A program made the translations under genes and the position numbers. A stretch of DNA of 64,000 nt from Kitasatospora mediocidica KCTC 9733. Its GTDB lineage: Bacteria; Actinomycetota; Actinomycetes; Streptomycetales; Streptomycetaceae. The stretch is from NCBI RefSeq assembly GCF_000744225.1, contig NZ_JQLN01000006.1, positions 1-64,000 on the forward strand. The letters are read 5' to 3'. Positions 1 through 9,133 of this stretch are shown here, in pieces (positions within the stretch are counted from its first letter, which is position 1; each line of letters begins with the position of its first letter). Under the pieces are notes generated by a model. It saw only the letters and a list, made by a program, of their open reading frames with translations, had not been told where the DNA came from and did not search any database.

Positions 1-2107
1 CACCCCCACTCTCACCACCCCTGCCCAGCAGGGAGGCGGCGGTCCACCGGGTCTCCAGCAACCTGCTCGACCCCCAAGGTCCTTCTCGCGGCGGTCCCCG
101 ACGCGGTGAAGAAGCTCGACCCGCGCGTCATGATCAAGAACCCGGTCATGTTCGTGGTCGAGGTCGGCTCGGTGGTCACCACCGTCTCGGCGATCGCCGA
201 CCCGAGCGTCTTCGCCTGGGCGATCACCGTCTGGCTCTGGCTCACCACGATCTTCGCCAACCTGGCGGAGGCCGTCGCCGAGGGCCGCGGCAAGGCCCAG
301 GCCGAGACGCTGCGCCGCACCAAGACCGACACGATGGCCCGCCGCCTGCTCGACTGGCCCGCCTCGCAGGCCGGAGGAGCAGGTCGCGGCCACCGAGCTG
401 CAGGCTCGGCGACCACGTGGGTCGCCGAGGCCGGCGAGATCATTCCCGGCGACGGCGACGTCGTCGAGGGCGTCGCCTCGGTCGACGAGTCGGCCATCAC
501 CGGCGAGTCGGCCCCGGTCATCCGCGAGTCGGGCGGTGACCGCAGCGCGGTCACCGGCGGCACCAAGGTGCTCTCGGACCGGATCGTCGTCAAGATCGCC
601 TCGGAGCCCGGCAAGTCCTTCATCGACCGGATGATCGCCCTGGTCGAGGGCGCCGCCCGGCAGAAGACGCCCAACGAGATCGCCCTCAACATCCTGCTGG
701 CCTCGCTGACCATCGTCTTCCTGGTCACCGTCTCGGCCCTGCAGCCGATGGCCGGCTTCGCCGGGGCGCCGCAGACCCTGATCGTCCTGGTCGCCCTCGT
801 CGTGGCCCTGATCCCGACCACCATCGGCGCACTGCTCTCCGCGATCGGCATCGCCGGTATGGACCGCCTGGTGCAGCGCAACGTGCTGGCGATGTCCGGC
901 CGCGCGGTCGAGGCCGCCGGCGACGTCAACACCCTGCTGCTCGACAAGACCGGCACCATCACCTCGGCAACCGCCAGGCCGCCGAGTTCCAGCCCGCCGC
1001 CGGGGTCAGCGTCGACGAGCTCGCCAACGCCGCCCAGCTCTCCAGCCTCGCCGACGAGACCCCCGGAGGGCCGCTCCATCGTCGTCCTCGCCAAGACCGA
1101 CTACGGCCTGCGGGCCCGCGCCCAGGGCGAGTTGACGCACGCCACCTGGGTCCCGTTCACCGCCCAGACCCGGATGTCCGGCGTCGACCTCGACGAGGCC
1201 GACGGCGTGCACTCGGTGCGCAAGGGGCGCGGCCGGATCGGTGACCAACTGGGTCACCGAGAACGGCGGCACGGTCGGCAAGGACGTCGCCGAACTGGTC
1301 GACGGCATCTCCGCCGCCGGCGGCACCCCGCTGCTGGTCGCCTCGCGGATCGGCTCGGCCGCACCGCGCGCGCTCGGCGTCATCTACCTCAAGGACGTCG
1401 TCAAGGAGGGGATGAAGGAGCGCTTCGACGAACTGCGCCGGATGGGCATCAAGACCATCATGATCACGGGCGACAACCCGCTGACCGCCAAGGCGATCGC
1501 GGACGAGGCCGGCGTGGACGACTTCCTCGCCGAGGCCACCCCCGAGGACAAGATGGCCCTGATCAAGAAGGAGCAGGAGGGCGGCAAGCTCGTCGCGATG
1601 ACCGGCGACGGCACCAACGACGCCCCGGCGCTCGCCCAGGCCGACGTCGGCGTGGCGATGAACACCGGCACCATGGCGGCCAAGGAGGCCGGCAACATGG
1701 TGGACCTGGACTCCAACCCCACCAAGCTGATCGAGATCGTCGAGATCGGCAAGCAGCTCCTGATCACCCGCGGCGCGCTGACCACCTTCTCCATCGCCAA
1801 CGACGTCGCCAAGTACTTCGCGATCATCCCGGCGATGTTCGTCAGCGTCTACCCGGGCCTGAGCCACCTCAACATCATGGCCCTGCACAGCCCCAAGTCC
1901 GCGATCACCTCCGCGATCATCTTCAACGCCCTGGTCATCATCGGCCTGATCCCGCTGGCCCTGCGCGGCGTCAAGTACCGCCCCTCCGACGCCAGTTCAC
2001 TGCTGCGCCGGAACATCCTGATCTACGGGTTCGGCGGCCTGGTGGTGCCGTTCATCGGCATCAAGGCGATCGACCTGATCGTCCAGTTCATCCCCGGCCT
2101 GCGCTAG
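1..2107 (+). pseudogene. kdpB: kdpB copy 1, frameshifted (K+-transporting P-type ATPase subunit B)
   Basis: KdpB is the P-type ATPase subunit that powers the KdpFABC high-affinity potassium pump. P-type landmarks are present in order: the TGES actuator motif (about 505-520), the DKTGT phosphorylation motif (about 943-957), and TGDGTNDAP in the last third. The reading frame changes repeatedly compared with the intact copy at 10795-12900. I see an extra base near 84-89, small changes near 360-420, a lost T near 967 (ACCTCGGC where copy 2 has ACCTTCGGC), an extra C near 1068 and an extra base near 1230. From about 1241 to the stop at 2107 the frame is clean. The 5' end probably lies outside the window. 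It could be true decay or uncorrected indels in the assembly; kdpC, kdpD and kdpE right behind it are intact. Confidence 0.85.
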
Positions 2108-2127
2108 AAACGGAAGGAGACCCCACC

Positions 2128-2766
2128 ATGTCCAAGCCTCTGCCCACCTCCGTCCGTACCCATCTCACCGCGCTGCGCGCCCTGTTGGTGATGACCGTGA
2201 TCCTGGGGGTGCTGTACCCGCTGCTGGTGACGGGCGTCAGCCAGGTCGCCTTCAGCCAGAAGGCCAACGGCTCGGTCGTGAAGTCCGCCGACGGCAAGGA
2301 GATCGGCTCCAGCCTGCTGGGCCAGAACTACAACCTGCCGAAGAAGAACCCCAACGACCCGAACGAGCAGGCCCAGCCGGACCCGCAGTGGTTCCAGCCG
2401 CGCCCCTCGGCCGCCGGTACCGGCTACGACCCGCACGGGTCCTCGGCCTCCAACCTGGGTCCGAACAGTGACGACCTGCTGAAGGCGGTCAACGACCGCC
2501 GTGCCGCGGCCGCCGCGTTCGACGGCGTCGATGCGGCCAGCGTGCCGCCGGACGCGCTGACCGCCTCCGGTTCGGGCCTGGACCCGCACATCTCCCCGGC
2601 CTACGCCAAGGAGCAGGTGGCCCGGGTCGCCAAGGCCCGTGGCCTGTCCACCGACACGGTCTCCGCGCTCGTCGCCAAGTACACCGAGGCCCGCTCGCTC
2701 GGCTTCCTCGGCGACCCCGGCGTCAACGTCGTCCTGCTCAACAAGGCACTCAGCGAGACGAAGTGA
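2128..2766 (+). CDS. kdpC: KdpC, K+-transporting ATPase subunit C (copy 1)
   Basis: This 212-residue protein is the single-span KdpC subunit, which assists nucleotide binding by KdpB in the Kdp complex. It has one N-terminal transmembrane helix (about residues 12-32) followed by an extracytoplasmic domain with KdpC landmarks: GSSLLGQN, the WFQPRPSAA block, SGSGLDPHISPAYA and a C-terminal LGFLGDPGVNV. The ATG at 2128 follows a good ribosome site (GGAAGGAGA), 20 nt after the kdpB stop. It is collinear with the second copy at 12917-13555 and diverged mainly in the middle. No damage is visible, unlike kdpB just upstream. Confidence 0.95.
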   Translation: MSKPLPTSVRTHLTALRALLVMTVILGVLYPLLVTGVSQVAFSQKANGSVVKSADGKEIGSSLLGQNYNLPKKNPNDPNEQAQPDPQWFQPRPSAAGTGYDPHGSSASNLGPNSDDLLKAVNDRRAAAAAFDGVDAASVPPDALTASGSGLDPHISPAYAKEQVARVAKARGLSTDTVSALVAKYTEARSLGFLGDPGVNVVLLNKALSETK

Positions 2767-2886
2767 CGGTTCATCGTCCGACCGACTAGTTGAACCGACC
2801 CGGGCGCGGGGAGTAGACCCCCTCGCCCGGGTCGATGCTGATTCACTGTCGTATATCCCTGGCAGCCCCGCAGAAAGCTGACTTCC

Positions 2887-5430
2887 TTGGCCCGCGATCT
2901 TGGCTCCGACACCCTGCCCCGGCGCGGCCGGCTACGGGTGTACCTCGGCTCGGCCCCCGGTGTGGGAAAGACCTACCGGATGCTGGACGAGGCGCGGCGC
3001 AGACAGGAACGCGGGGCGGACGTGGTGGTCGGCTACATCGAGTGCCACGGCCGCCGGCACACCGAGGGCATGCTGGAGGGCCTGGACGTCGTCCCCCGGC
3101 TCACCCGCACCTACCGGGACTCCGAGTTCCGCGAGATGGACGTGGACGCGGTGCTCGCCCGGCGCCCCACGGTGGCGCTGGTGGACGAGCTGGCGCACAG
3201 CAACATCCCCGGCGGCCGCAACGCCAAGCGCTGGCAGGACATCGAGGAGCTGCTCGCGGCCGGCATCGACGTCATCACCACGGTGAACATCCAGCACCTG
3301 GAAAGCCTCAACGACGTCGTCCAGAAGATCACCGGCATCCCGCAGCGCGAGACCGTCCCCGACGAGGTCGTGCGGCGGGCCGATCAGATCGAACTCGTCG
3401 ACATGGCACCGCAGGCGCTGCGCCGGCGGATGGCCCATGGCAACGTCTACAAGGCCGAGAAGGTGGACGCCGCGCTCTCCAACTACTTCCGGGTCGGCAA
3501 CCTGACCGCCCTGCGCGAACTGGCCCTGCTCTGGGTGGCCGGGCGGGTCGACGAGGGCCTGCGCGACTACCGGGTGCAGCACAACATCGACCGGGTCTGG
3601 GAGACCCGCGAACGCGTGGTGGTCGCGCTCACCGGCGGGCCGGAGGGGGAGACGCTGGTCCGTCGCGCGGCGCGGATCTCGGACCGGACGGCCGGCGGCG
3701 AGCTGCTGGCCGTCCACGTCACCCGCAGCGACGGCCTGGCCGGCGCCTCGCCGGGCGCGCTCGCCACCCAGCGCCAGCTGGTGGAGAGCCTGGGCGGCAG
3801 CTACCACGTGGTGGTCGGCGACGACATCCCCACCGCGCTGCTGAGTTTCGCCCGCGCCAACCATGCCACCCAGCTGGTGCTGGGCACCAGCCGGCGCGGC
3901 CGGATCACCCGCTTCCTGACCGGTCCCGGCATCGGCGAGACCACCGTCGACGCCTCCGAGGACATCGACGTCCACATGGTCACCCACGAGTTCACCGGGC
4001 GCGGCCGACTGCCCTCGCTGGGCCGCCGGCACTCCCGGCGCCGGACCGTGGCGGGTTTCACCTCCGGCCTGCTACTGCCCTGCGGGCTCACCGCGGTCCT
4101 CTCCCAGACGCGCGAGACGCTCAATCTGACCACCGTCGCACTGCTCTTCCAACTCGGCGTGGTGGCGGTCGCGTTGCTCGGCGGCGCGGCCTCCGCCCTG
4201 ATGGCCTCGCTGGTCGCCTCGCTGCTGCTCAACTACTACTTCATGCCGCCGATCCACACCTTCAGCATCGACCACCCGAACAACGTGATCGCGCTGGCGG
4301 TCTTCGCCGCCGTCGCGCTCACCGTCTCCACCGTGGTCGACCGGGCCACCCGGCAGACCGGCCGCGCCGCCCGCGCCACCGCCGAGGCCGAGACGCTCAG
4401 CACCCTGGCGGGCAGCGTGCTGCGCGGCGCGGATGCCGTACCGGCCCTGCTGGAGAGGTCCCGGACTGCGTTCGCGATGGACTGCGTCGCGCTGCTGGAC
4501 CGCACCAGCGGGGAGGTGCTGGCGCGCAGCGACTCGGGCACCACGACCACGACCGAGGACGGTACCACCGAAATCCCGGTCGGCCCGGGCGCGTTGCTCG
4601 TGCTGTCCGGCCGTCGGCTGCCCGCTGCCGAGCACCGCGTGCTGACCGCGTTCGCCGCCCACGTCGCGGCCGCGCTGGAGCGCGACCGGCTGGCCACCGT
4701 CGCCGCCGAGATCGAGCCGATCAAGGCCGCCGACCGGATGCGCACCGCGCTACTGGCCGCCGTCAGCCACGACCTGCGCACCCCGCTGGCCATCGCCCGC
4801 GCCTCGGTCGGCTCGCTGCGCAGCCCGGACGTCGAGTTCTCCCCGGAGGACCAGTCCGAACTACTCGCCACCCTCGACGAATCCCTGATCCGGCTGACCG
4901 GACTGGTCGAGAACCTCCTCGACATGAGCCGGCTGCAGGCCGGCGCGCTCACCCTCAACCTGACACCGGTCCACCTACACGACCTGCTGCCGCGCGCCCT
5001 GGACTCCCTCGACGATCCCGAGGCGCCTGTCCAGTCCGTCGGCCTCGACGCCGCCCCGCCGGTCATCGCCGACCCGCCCTTGCTGGAGCGGGTGCTGGCC
5101 AACGTCATCTCCAACGCCGTGCGGTTCAACGCCCCCGGCGCGCCCGTCCTGGTCACCGCCGGTGCTCACCTTGATCTGGTGGAGATCCGGGTCATCGACC
5201 GCGGCCCCGGCATCGCACGGGAGAACCAGGACGCGGTGTTCCTGCCCTTCCAGCGCTTGGGCGACAGCGACAACACCACCGGCGTCGGCCTCGGCCTCGC
5301 GCTCTCCCGCGGCCTCGCCGAGGCGATGGGCGGAACCCTGGAGGTCGAGGACACCCCGGGCGGCGGCACCACCATGCTGCTCACCCTGCCCGCCGCGCCC
5401 GTACCCGAGCCAGGTGGCGAGGAGCAGTGA
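2887..5430 (+). CDS. kdpD: KdpD, full-length potassium/turgor sensor histidine kinase
   Basis: This 847-residue KdpD is close to the usual family length. It starts with the KdpD sensor domain carrying a Walker A loop (GSAPGVGKT, residues 21-29). A universal-stress-type domain follows (about 250-370), then a four-helix DUF4118 membrane region (about 395-495), a GAF-like linker, a dimerisation/phosphoacceptor motif SHDLRTPLA with His628, and a HATPase domain with DRGPGIA and GVGLGLALS. The family senses K+ limitation and phosphorylates KdpE. The chosen start is TTG at 2887; the ribosome site is weak, so the exact start is uncertain. The end overlaps kdpE by 4 nt, indicating translational coupling. 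The gene is separated from kdpC by 120 nt. Confidence 0.95.
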   Translation: MARDLGSDTLPRRGRLRVYLGSAPGVGKTYRMLDEARRRQERGADVVVGYIECHGRRHTEGMLEGLDVVPRLTRTYRDSEFREMDVDAVLARRPTVALVDELAHSNIPGGRNAKRWQDIEELLAAGIDVITTVNIQHLESLNDVVQKITGIPQRETVPDEVVRRADQIELVDMAPQALRRRMAHGNVYKAEKVDAALSNYFRVGNLTALRELALLWVAGRVDEGLRDYRVQHNIDRVWETRERVVVALTGGPEGETLVRRAARISDRTAGGELLAVHVTRSDGLAGASPGALATQRQLVESLGGSYHVVVGDDIPTALLSFARANHATQLVLGTSRRGRITRFLTGPGIGETTVDASEDIDVHMVTHEFTGRGRLPSLGRRHSRRRTVAGFTSGLLLPCGLTAVLSQTRETLNLTTVALLFQLGVVAVALLGGAASALMASLVASLLLNYYFMPPIHTFSIDHPNNVIALAVFAAVALTVSTVVDRATRQTGRAARATAEAETLSTLAGSVLRGADAVPALLERSRTAFAMDCVALLDRTSGEVLARSDSGTTTTTEDGTTEIPVGPGALLVLSGRRLPAAEHRVLTAFAAHVAAALERDRLATVAAEIEPIKAADRMRTALLAAVSHDLRTPLAIARASVGSLRSPDVEFSPEDQSELLATLDESLIRLTGLVENLLDMSRLQAGALTLNLTPVHLHDLLPRALDSLDDPEAPVQSVGLDAAPPVIADPPLLERVLANVISNAVRFNAPGAPVLVTAGAHLDLVEIRVIDRGPGIARENQDAVFLPFQRLGDSDNTTGVGLGLALSRGLAEAMGGTLEVEDTPGGGTTMLLTLPAAPVPEPGGEEQ

Positions 5431-6104
5431 GCCACATCCTGATCGTCGACGACGAGCCCCAACTGCTGCGGGTGCTCCGGATCAACTTCCAGGCCCGGCA
5501 CTACTCGGTGCTCACCGCGGCCACCGGCCAGGAGGCGCTCGACTCGGCCGTCCGCGACGTCCCCGACGCCGTCGTGCTCGACCTCGGCCTGCCCGACTTC
5601 GACGGGGTGGACATCATCCACGGCCTGCGGACGGCGATCACCGCACCGATCATCGTGCTCTCCGGACGCAGCGACGCGCAGGAGAAGGTCCGCGCCCTCG
5701 ACGCCGGCGCGGACGACTACCTGACGAAGCCCTTCCTGATGGACGAGCTCTTCGCCCGGCTCCGCGCCATCCTGCGCCGCCCGGTCCTGGAGGCGGCCCC
5801 GGCGTCGCTCACGGTGATCGGCGACCACGTGATCGACATCGTGGCGACCACGGTCACCGGCCCCACCGGCCCGGTCCGGCTCACCCCCACGGAGTGGAAG
5901 ATCATCACGCTGCTGCTGGCCAGCCCGGGCCGGCTGGTCCCTGGGCAGCAGCTCCTGCTCGACATCTGGGGTCCCGGCCAGGAGGAGCACGGCAACTACC
6001 TGCGCGTCTATCTCGCCGGCCTGCGCCGCAAACTGGAGCGCGACCCGACCCGCCCCCGGCATCTGATCACCGAACCCGGGATCGGCTACCGCTACCAGCC
6101 CTGA
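5427..6104 (+). CDS. kdpE: KdpE, OmpR-family response regulator
   Basis: This 225-residue protein is the partner regulator of KdpD and activates kdp transcription in the family. The receiver domain has the acidic pair in VDDE (residues 8-9), the phosphoacceptor Asp52 in VVLDLGLPD and the conserved Lys in LTKPF. The C-terminal half is an OmpR-type winged helix (LTPTEWKII near 155 and a GIGYRY end). The GTG start lies inside the kdpD stop (GTGA overlap). It is the only KdpE in the window, so it probably also controls the second kdpFABC cluster; that is inference. Confidence 0.95.
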   Translation: MSHILIVDDEPQLLRVLRINFQARHYSVLTAATGQEALDSAVRDVPDAVVLDLGLPDFDGVDIIHGLRTAITAPIIVLSGRSDAQEKVRALDAGADDYLTKPFLMDELFARLRAILRRPVLEAAPASLTVIGDHVIDIVATTVTGPTGPVRLTPTEWKIITLLLASPGRLVPGQQLLLDIWGPGQEEHGNYLRVYLAGLRRKLERDPTRPRHLITEPGIGYRYQP

Positions 6105-6127
6105 CCGCGCGGGCGGGCGCCAAGGGT

Positions 6128-6170
6128 GCGTCAAGGCGGGTGCCCGTGGCGACAGGAAGGCGTCAGGAAA
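6128..6170 (+). promoter_or_regulatory. 11-bp direct repeats, possible OmpR/KdpE-type box
   Basis: Two adjacent 11-mers, GCGACAGGAAG (6149-6159) and GCGTCAGGAAA (6160-6170), form a direct repeat with an 11-bp period. A third partial copy, GCGTCAAGGCG, begins at 6128, 21 bp earlier. OmpR-family regulators typically bind such one-turn direct repeats. A close match (GGCGCAGGAAAACC, about 8867-8880) lies upstream of the second kdp operon. Binding by KdpE is inference. Confidence 0.35.
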
Positions 6171-6312
6171 ACCGGAAGTCGATCTTTTCGGCCCTAGCGT
6201 CGGCGGCGAGGAAACGGTTCCGCTCCGTGGGGGCGCGGGGCCGGCTCCACGCCGATGAAGCCCTGCAAGGGGACACCCGTCGGCGGCCGGTAAGAGGGAG
6301 GGGACGCGCGGC

Positions 6313-7833
6313 ATGACAGCGGGTATTTCGGGCACGGTCATCGCACCGGGGGAGAGTTCGCCGGCGGAGGCGGACTCCCGGGCGGCCGGCTCGAAACCCG
6401 CGCCGCGCGGTCCCCGCCCCCGGCCCACCGTGCTGACCCGCCGCTACTGGAACACCCCGCGCCGGGTCCGCGCGCTCACCGCGCTCTGCCTGGCCGCCCT
6501 GCTGACCGCCGGGGCCGTCGCGGCCTGCGTGCTGACCGGCGCCCGGGACGGCATCGACACCGTCGGCCACCAGGCCGCGCCGCAGGCCGTCCGGGCCGCC
6601 GATCTCTCCTTCGCGCTCAGCGACATGGACGCCCAGGCGGCCAACCTCCTGCTGATCGGCGCCGACCCCGACTACGCGGTGCTGCGCAAGCAGACCCAGG
6701 ACACCTACGAGCAGCGCCGCGCCCAAGCCGACGCCGACCTCCAGGGCGCCGCCGAGGCCTCGGCGCACGACCCGGCCGGGCAGCGCGCCGTGCAGAGGGT
6801 CTTCGGCGAACTGGGCCAGTACGAGGCACTGGTGGCCCGCGCCCAGCTCCTGGAGGACCAGGCCCACGCGCCGGCCGCCAAGCCCCCGGCGGCCGCCCTG
6901 GACACCTACCGCCAGGCCACCGACCTGCTGCGCCAGCAACTGCTGCCCGCCGCCGACCAGGTCACCGCCGCCAACGCCGGCAGCGTCGACCAGGTCTACC
7001 AGGCGCAGCGCGGCGACCTCGCGGCAGGCTGGTGGTGGGTGCTGGCCACCGGCCTCCTCGCGCTGCTCGCGCTCGCCGCCCTCCAGCGCATGCTCGCGGT
7101 GAGCTTCCGGCGGCTGGTGAACCTGCCACTGGCAGCCGTCACGCTGCTCACGGCGCTCGCGCTGGCCGCCACGCTGACGCTGACCTCGCGCGCCGCGCAG
7201 CACCTGCTGGTCGCCAAGAGCAACGCCTACGACTCGGTGATCGCACTGAGCCGGGCCCGCGCCACCGCCTACGACATGAACGCGGACGAGAGCCGCTACC
7301 TGATCGACCCGGACCGCGCGGCCGCCTACCAGCAGAGCTTCTTCGACAAGAGCCAGTCCATCGTCCACCTGGACGGCACGGACCTCGCCGGCTACAACGC
7401 CGCGCTGGCCGCCGCCGTGCGGGCGCACGCGGCGAACCGCGCCGACGTGCCCTTCGCGGGCTTCCTCGGCACCGAGCTGCGCAACATCACCTTCGGTGGC
7501 GAGCAGCAGGCCGCCGACCGCACGCTGAACGCGTTCCAGACCTACCAGGTGGACGACCGGAAGATCCGCGACCTGCGCAACCAGGGGCGCCTCAAGGACG
7601 CCGTCACCCTCGACACCGGCAACGCGCCCGGGCAGTCCGACGCCGATTTCGAGCTCTTCAGCAGCGCCCTGGGCGACGTCCTGACGATCAACCAGCGGGC
7701 GATGGACCAGGCGGTGGCCGACGCGGACGGCGACCTCGGCGCCGGCCCGGCGGTCGGTGGCGCGCTGGCGCTGGCCGCCGCGTTGGCGCTGACCGTCCTC
7801 GCCGTCCGGCCCCGGCTACGCGAGTACCGCTGA
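6313..7833 (+). CDS. Membrane protein with two extracytoplasmic sensor-like domains
   Basis: This 506-residue protein has a disordered proline/arginine-rich N-terminus and transmembrane helices near 50-75, 235-252, 262-285 and 475-495. These bracket two alanine-rich, mostly helical external segments (about 76-230 and 286-474). The layout resembles two four-helix-bundle sensor domains without any kinase or methyl-accepting output domain. Actinobacterial GlnX-type proteins have a similar plan, but I cannot confirm membership. The ATG at 6313 follows GGTAAGAGGGAGG. It stands alone between kdpE and a convergent DUF3592 gene. No catalytic motif is visible. Confidence 0.7.
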   Translation: MTAGISGTVIAPGESSPAEADSRAAGSKPAPRGPRPRPTVLTRRYWNTPRRVRALTALCLAALLTAGAVAACVLTGARDGIDTVGHQAAPQAVRAADLSFALSDMDAQAANLLLIGADPDYAVLRKQTQDTYEQRRAQADADLQGAAEASAHDPAGQRAVQRVFGELGQYEALVARAQLLEDQAHAPAAKPPAAALDTYRQATDLLRQQLLPAADQVTAANAGSVDQVYQAQRGDLAAGWWWVLATGLLALLALAALQRMLAVSFRRLVNLPLAAVTLLTALALAATLTLTSRAAQHLLVAKSNAYDSVIALSRARATAYDMNADESRYLIDPDRAAAYQQSFFDKSQSIVHLDGTDLAGYNAALAAAVRAHAANRADVPFAGFLGTELRNITFGGEQQAADRTLNAFQTYQVDDRKIRDLRNQGRLKDAVTLDTGNAPGQSDADFELFSSALGDVLTINQRAMDQAVADADGDLGAGPAVGGALALAAALALTVLAVRPRLREYR

Positions 7834-7840
7834 CCGGCGC

Positions 7841-8260
7841 CTAGCCTGCGGCCAGCAGGACCAGGACCAGCGCGGTCAGCACCACGCCCGCGCCCAGCGC
7901 GATGAAGGCGTACTCGACGCCGCGGCGCTCGCGCCCCTGCACCAGCACCTGCCGGGGGTCGGCGGGGTCGTAGCGGACCAGCACGTGCCGTCCGTCCACC
8001 AGCGGGTGGGCGCGGCTGGAGCAGACGGGTGAGAAGACCTCCATTACCAGGCCGTCCCGGGTGGCGAACTGCAGCAGCGGCCGGGATGCGCCGGTGCTCT
8101 CCGAGCGGTCGGTCGGGCGCTGCCTGACCAGCGCCTGGACCGGTATGCCGTCCCGGCGCAGCCGTCTGGTCTCGGCGAGCCCGGTCACCCCGGCGAGGTA
8201 GGCGACGGCGCCACCGACGGCTGCCCACACGGCAGGTACCACGACGACGGAGAGGCTCAT
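7841..8260 (-). CDS. DUF3592-like small membrane protein
   Basis: This 139-residue protein has one N-terminal helix (about residues 3-25) and one C-terminal helix (about 115-137). Between them is a soluble beta-rich domain containing GRHVLVRYDPADPRQVLV, which resembles the VRYDPxxP motif of DUF3592 proteins. Function unknown. It is convergent with the preceding membrane gene, with only 7 nt between their stops. The start is the ATG at 8260 with a GGGGGACA-like ribosome site. Confidence 0.65.
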   Translation of the reverse strand: MSLSVVVVPAVWAAVGGAVAYLAGVTGLAETRRLRRDGIPVQALVRQRPTDRSESTGASRPLLQFATRDGLVMEVFSPVCSSRAHPLVDGRHVLVRYDPADPRQVLVQGRERRGVEYAFIALGAGVVLTALVLVLLAAG

Positions 8261-8279
8261 CGCTGTCCCCCTTGTCCAG

Positions 8280-8893
8280 GTGTTCCCGATCCCAGTGTGC
8301 GCGCGCCGCCAGTCCCGGCGCGAGGCCCGGAAGGCCTCGGGCGCGAAGGAATCGTCAGGGCTCCTGCGCGGCGATCCCCGCCGCCTCGACCCGTTTTGGC
8401 TGGCACCTCTGGAGTTCGGCCAGTTCACCGCCCACGACCGCTTCCTCCCGCTGCCGGGACGCGCGTTCACCCGGGTGAGCCCGTGGGAGCGCACCGTCTC
8501 CGTCCAGCAGTGCCGGCCGCAGCGGCCGCGTGCCCCACAGGGCGTCGACGTGCGCCCGCTGCGCCCAGCCGATGCCGCAGAGCTGGACGCGCTGGATCCG
8601 GCGCTGAGATGGATCACCGAGACGTGGGGCGGCGGCCGTGGCCAGGCATCGAGTGGCCGGGTCTGGGCCGGGCCTGTGTCGCGGGACTCGGTCTCGGAAT
8701 CCGGGCCCGGGGCCGGATCCCCACCTGGTCGGCTCCCCGGAGCAACGAGGCGAGCCAGGCTCTCGCCCGGGCGGCCGGATTCCGTCCGGTCCGGGCGGAG
8801 GTCTGCTACTGCGTGGGGGAGGCAGCCACCGGCATCGCGGCGGGCCGCGCTGCCGGCCGCCCGAACGGCGCAGGAAAACCCGTCCTCACCTGA
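8280..8893 (+). pseudogene. GNAT-family acetyltransferase remnant
   Basis: The first part (about 8380-8640) reads like the N-terminal half of an actinobacterial GNAT protein, with VRPLRPADAAELDAL and LRWITETWGG. From about 8640 the recognisable signal moves to another frame: RARGRIPTWSAPRSNEASQ followed by LARAAGFRPVRAEVCY, a typical GNAT C-terminus (AcCoA loop and last strands), ending at 8893. The central strands that should carry the main acetyl-CoA loop are missing. This is therefore a gene with an internal deletion and frameshift, not two genes. Confidence 0.65.
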
Positions 8894-8962
8894 CGGCGCG
8901 TCGCAGAATCGGGTTGACCGGTGCGGTGACCGGTCCTCGCCGACCACCGGGTGGAGCGTGCT

Positions 8963-9046
8963 GTGACCGATCTGGCCTTCCTCGGCGTCACGGTTCTCGT
9001 GTTCGCCGTCCTCGCGCTGATCGCCAAGGGTGTGGAGAAGCTTTGA
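8963..9046 (+). CDS. Small single-span membrane peptide preceding kdpF
   Basis: This 27-residue peptide starts with GTG and is almost entirely one hydrophobic helix (FLGVTVLVFAVLALI) with a basic/acidic end (KGVEKL). Its stop overlaps the TTG start of kdpF, so the two are translationally coupled. The position and size resemble an unnamed small peptide seen before kdpF in other actinobacterial kdp operons. It may be a regulatory or stabilising subunit; the function is not established. Confidence 0.65.
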   Translation: MTDLAFLGVTVLVFAVLALIAKGVEKL

Positions 9047-9132
9047 CCGCCGACAACATCGTGGGCCTGATCGTCGCGGTGCTGCTGGTCGGCTACCTGG
9101 TCCTGGCGCTGGTCCGTCCCGAGAGGTTCTGA
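9043..9132 (+). CDS. kdpF: KdpF, small stabilising subunit of the Kdp pump
   Basis: The 29-residue product has a single transmembrane helix followed by the characteristic KdpF ending ALVRPERF. KdpF stabilises the KdpFABC complex in the membrane. The TTG start at 9043 overlaps the stop of the preceding peptide by 4 nt, and kdpA starts 1 nt after the kdpF stop. Confidence 0.9.
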   Translation: MTADNIVGLIVAVLLVGYLVLALVRPERF

Positions 9133-9133
9133 G

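Noticed and set aside
106..2766. One long open frame that would fuse kdpB pieces to kdpC
   Set aside because: It reads true KdpB only in parts, with scrambled Arg/Gly-rich protein after about 1240, and enters kdpC only because that gene shares the frame. It is best explained by frameshifts in kdpB and a separate kdpC with its own ribosome site.
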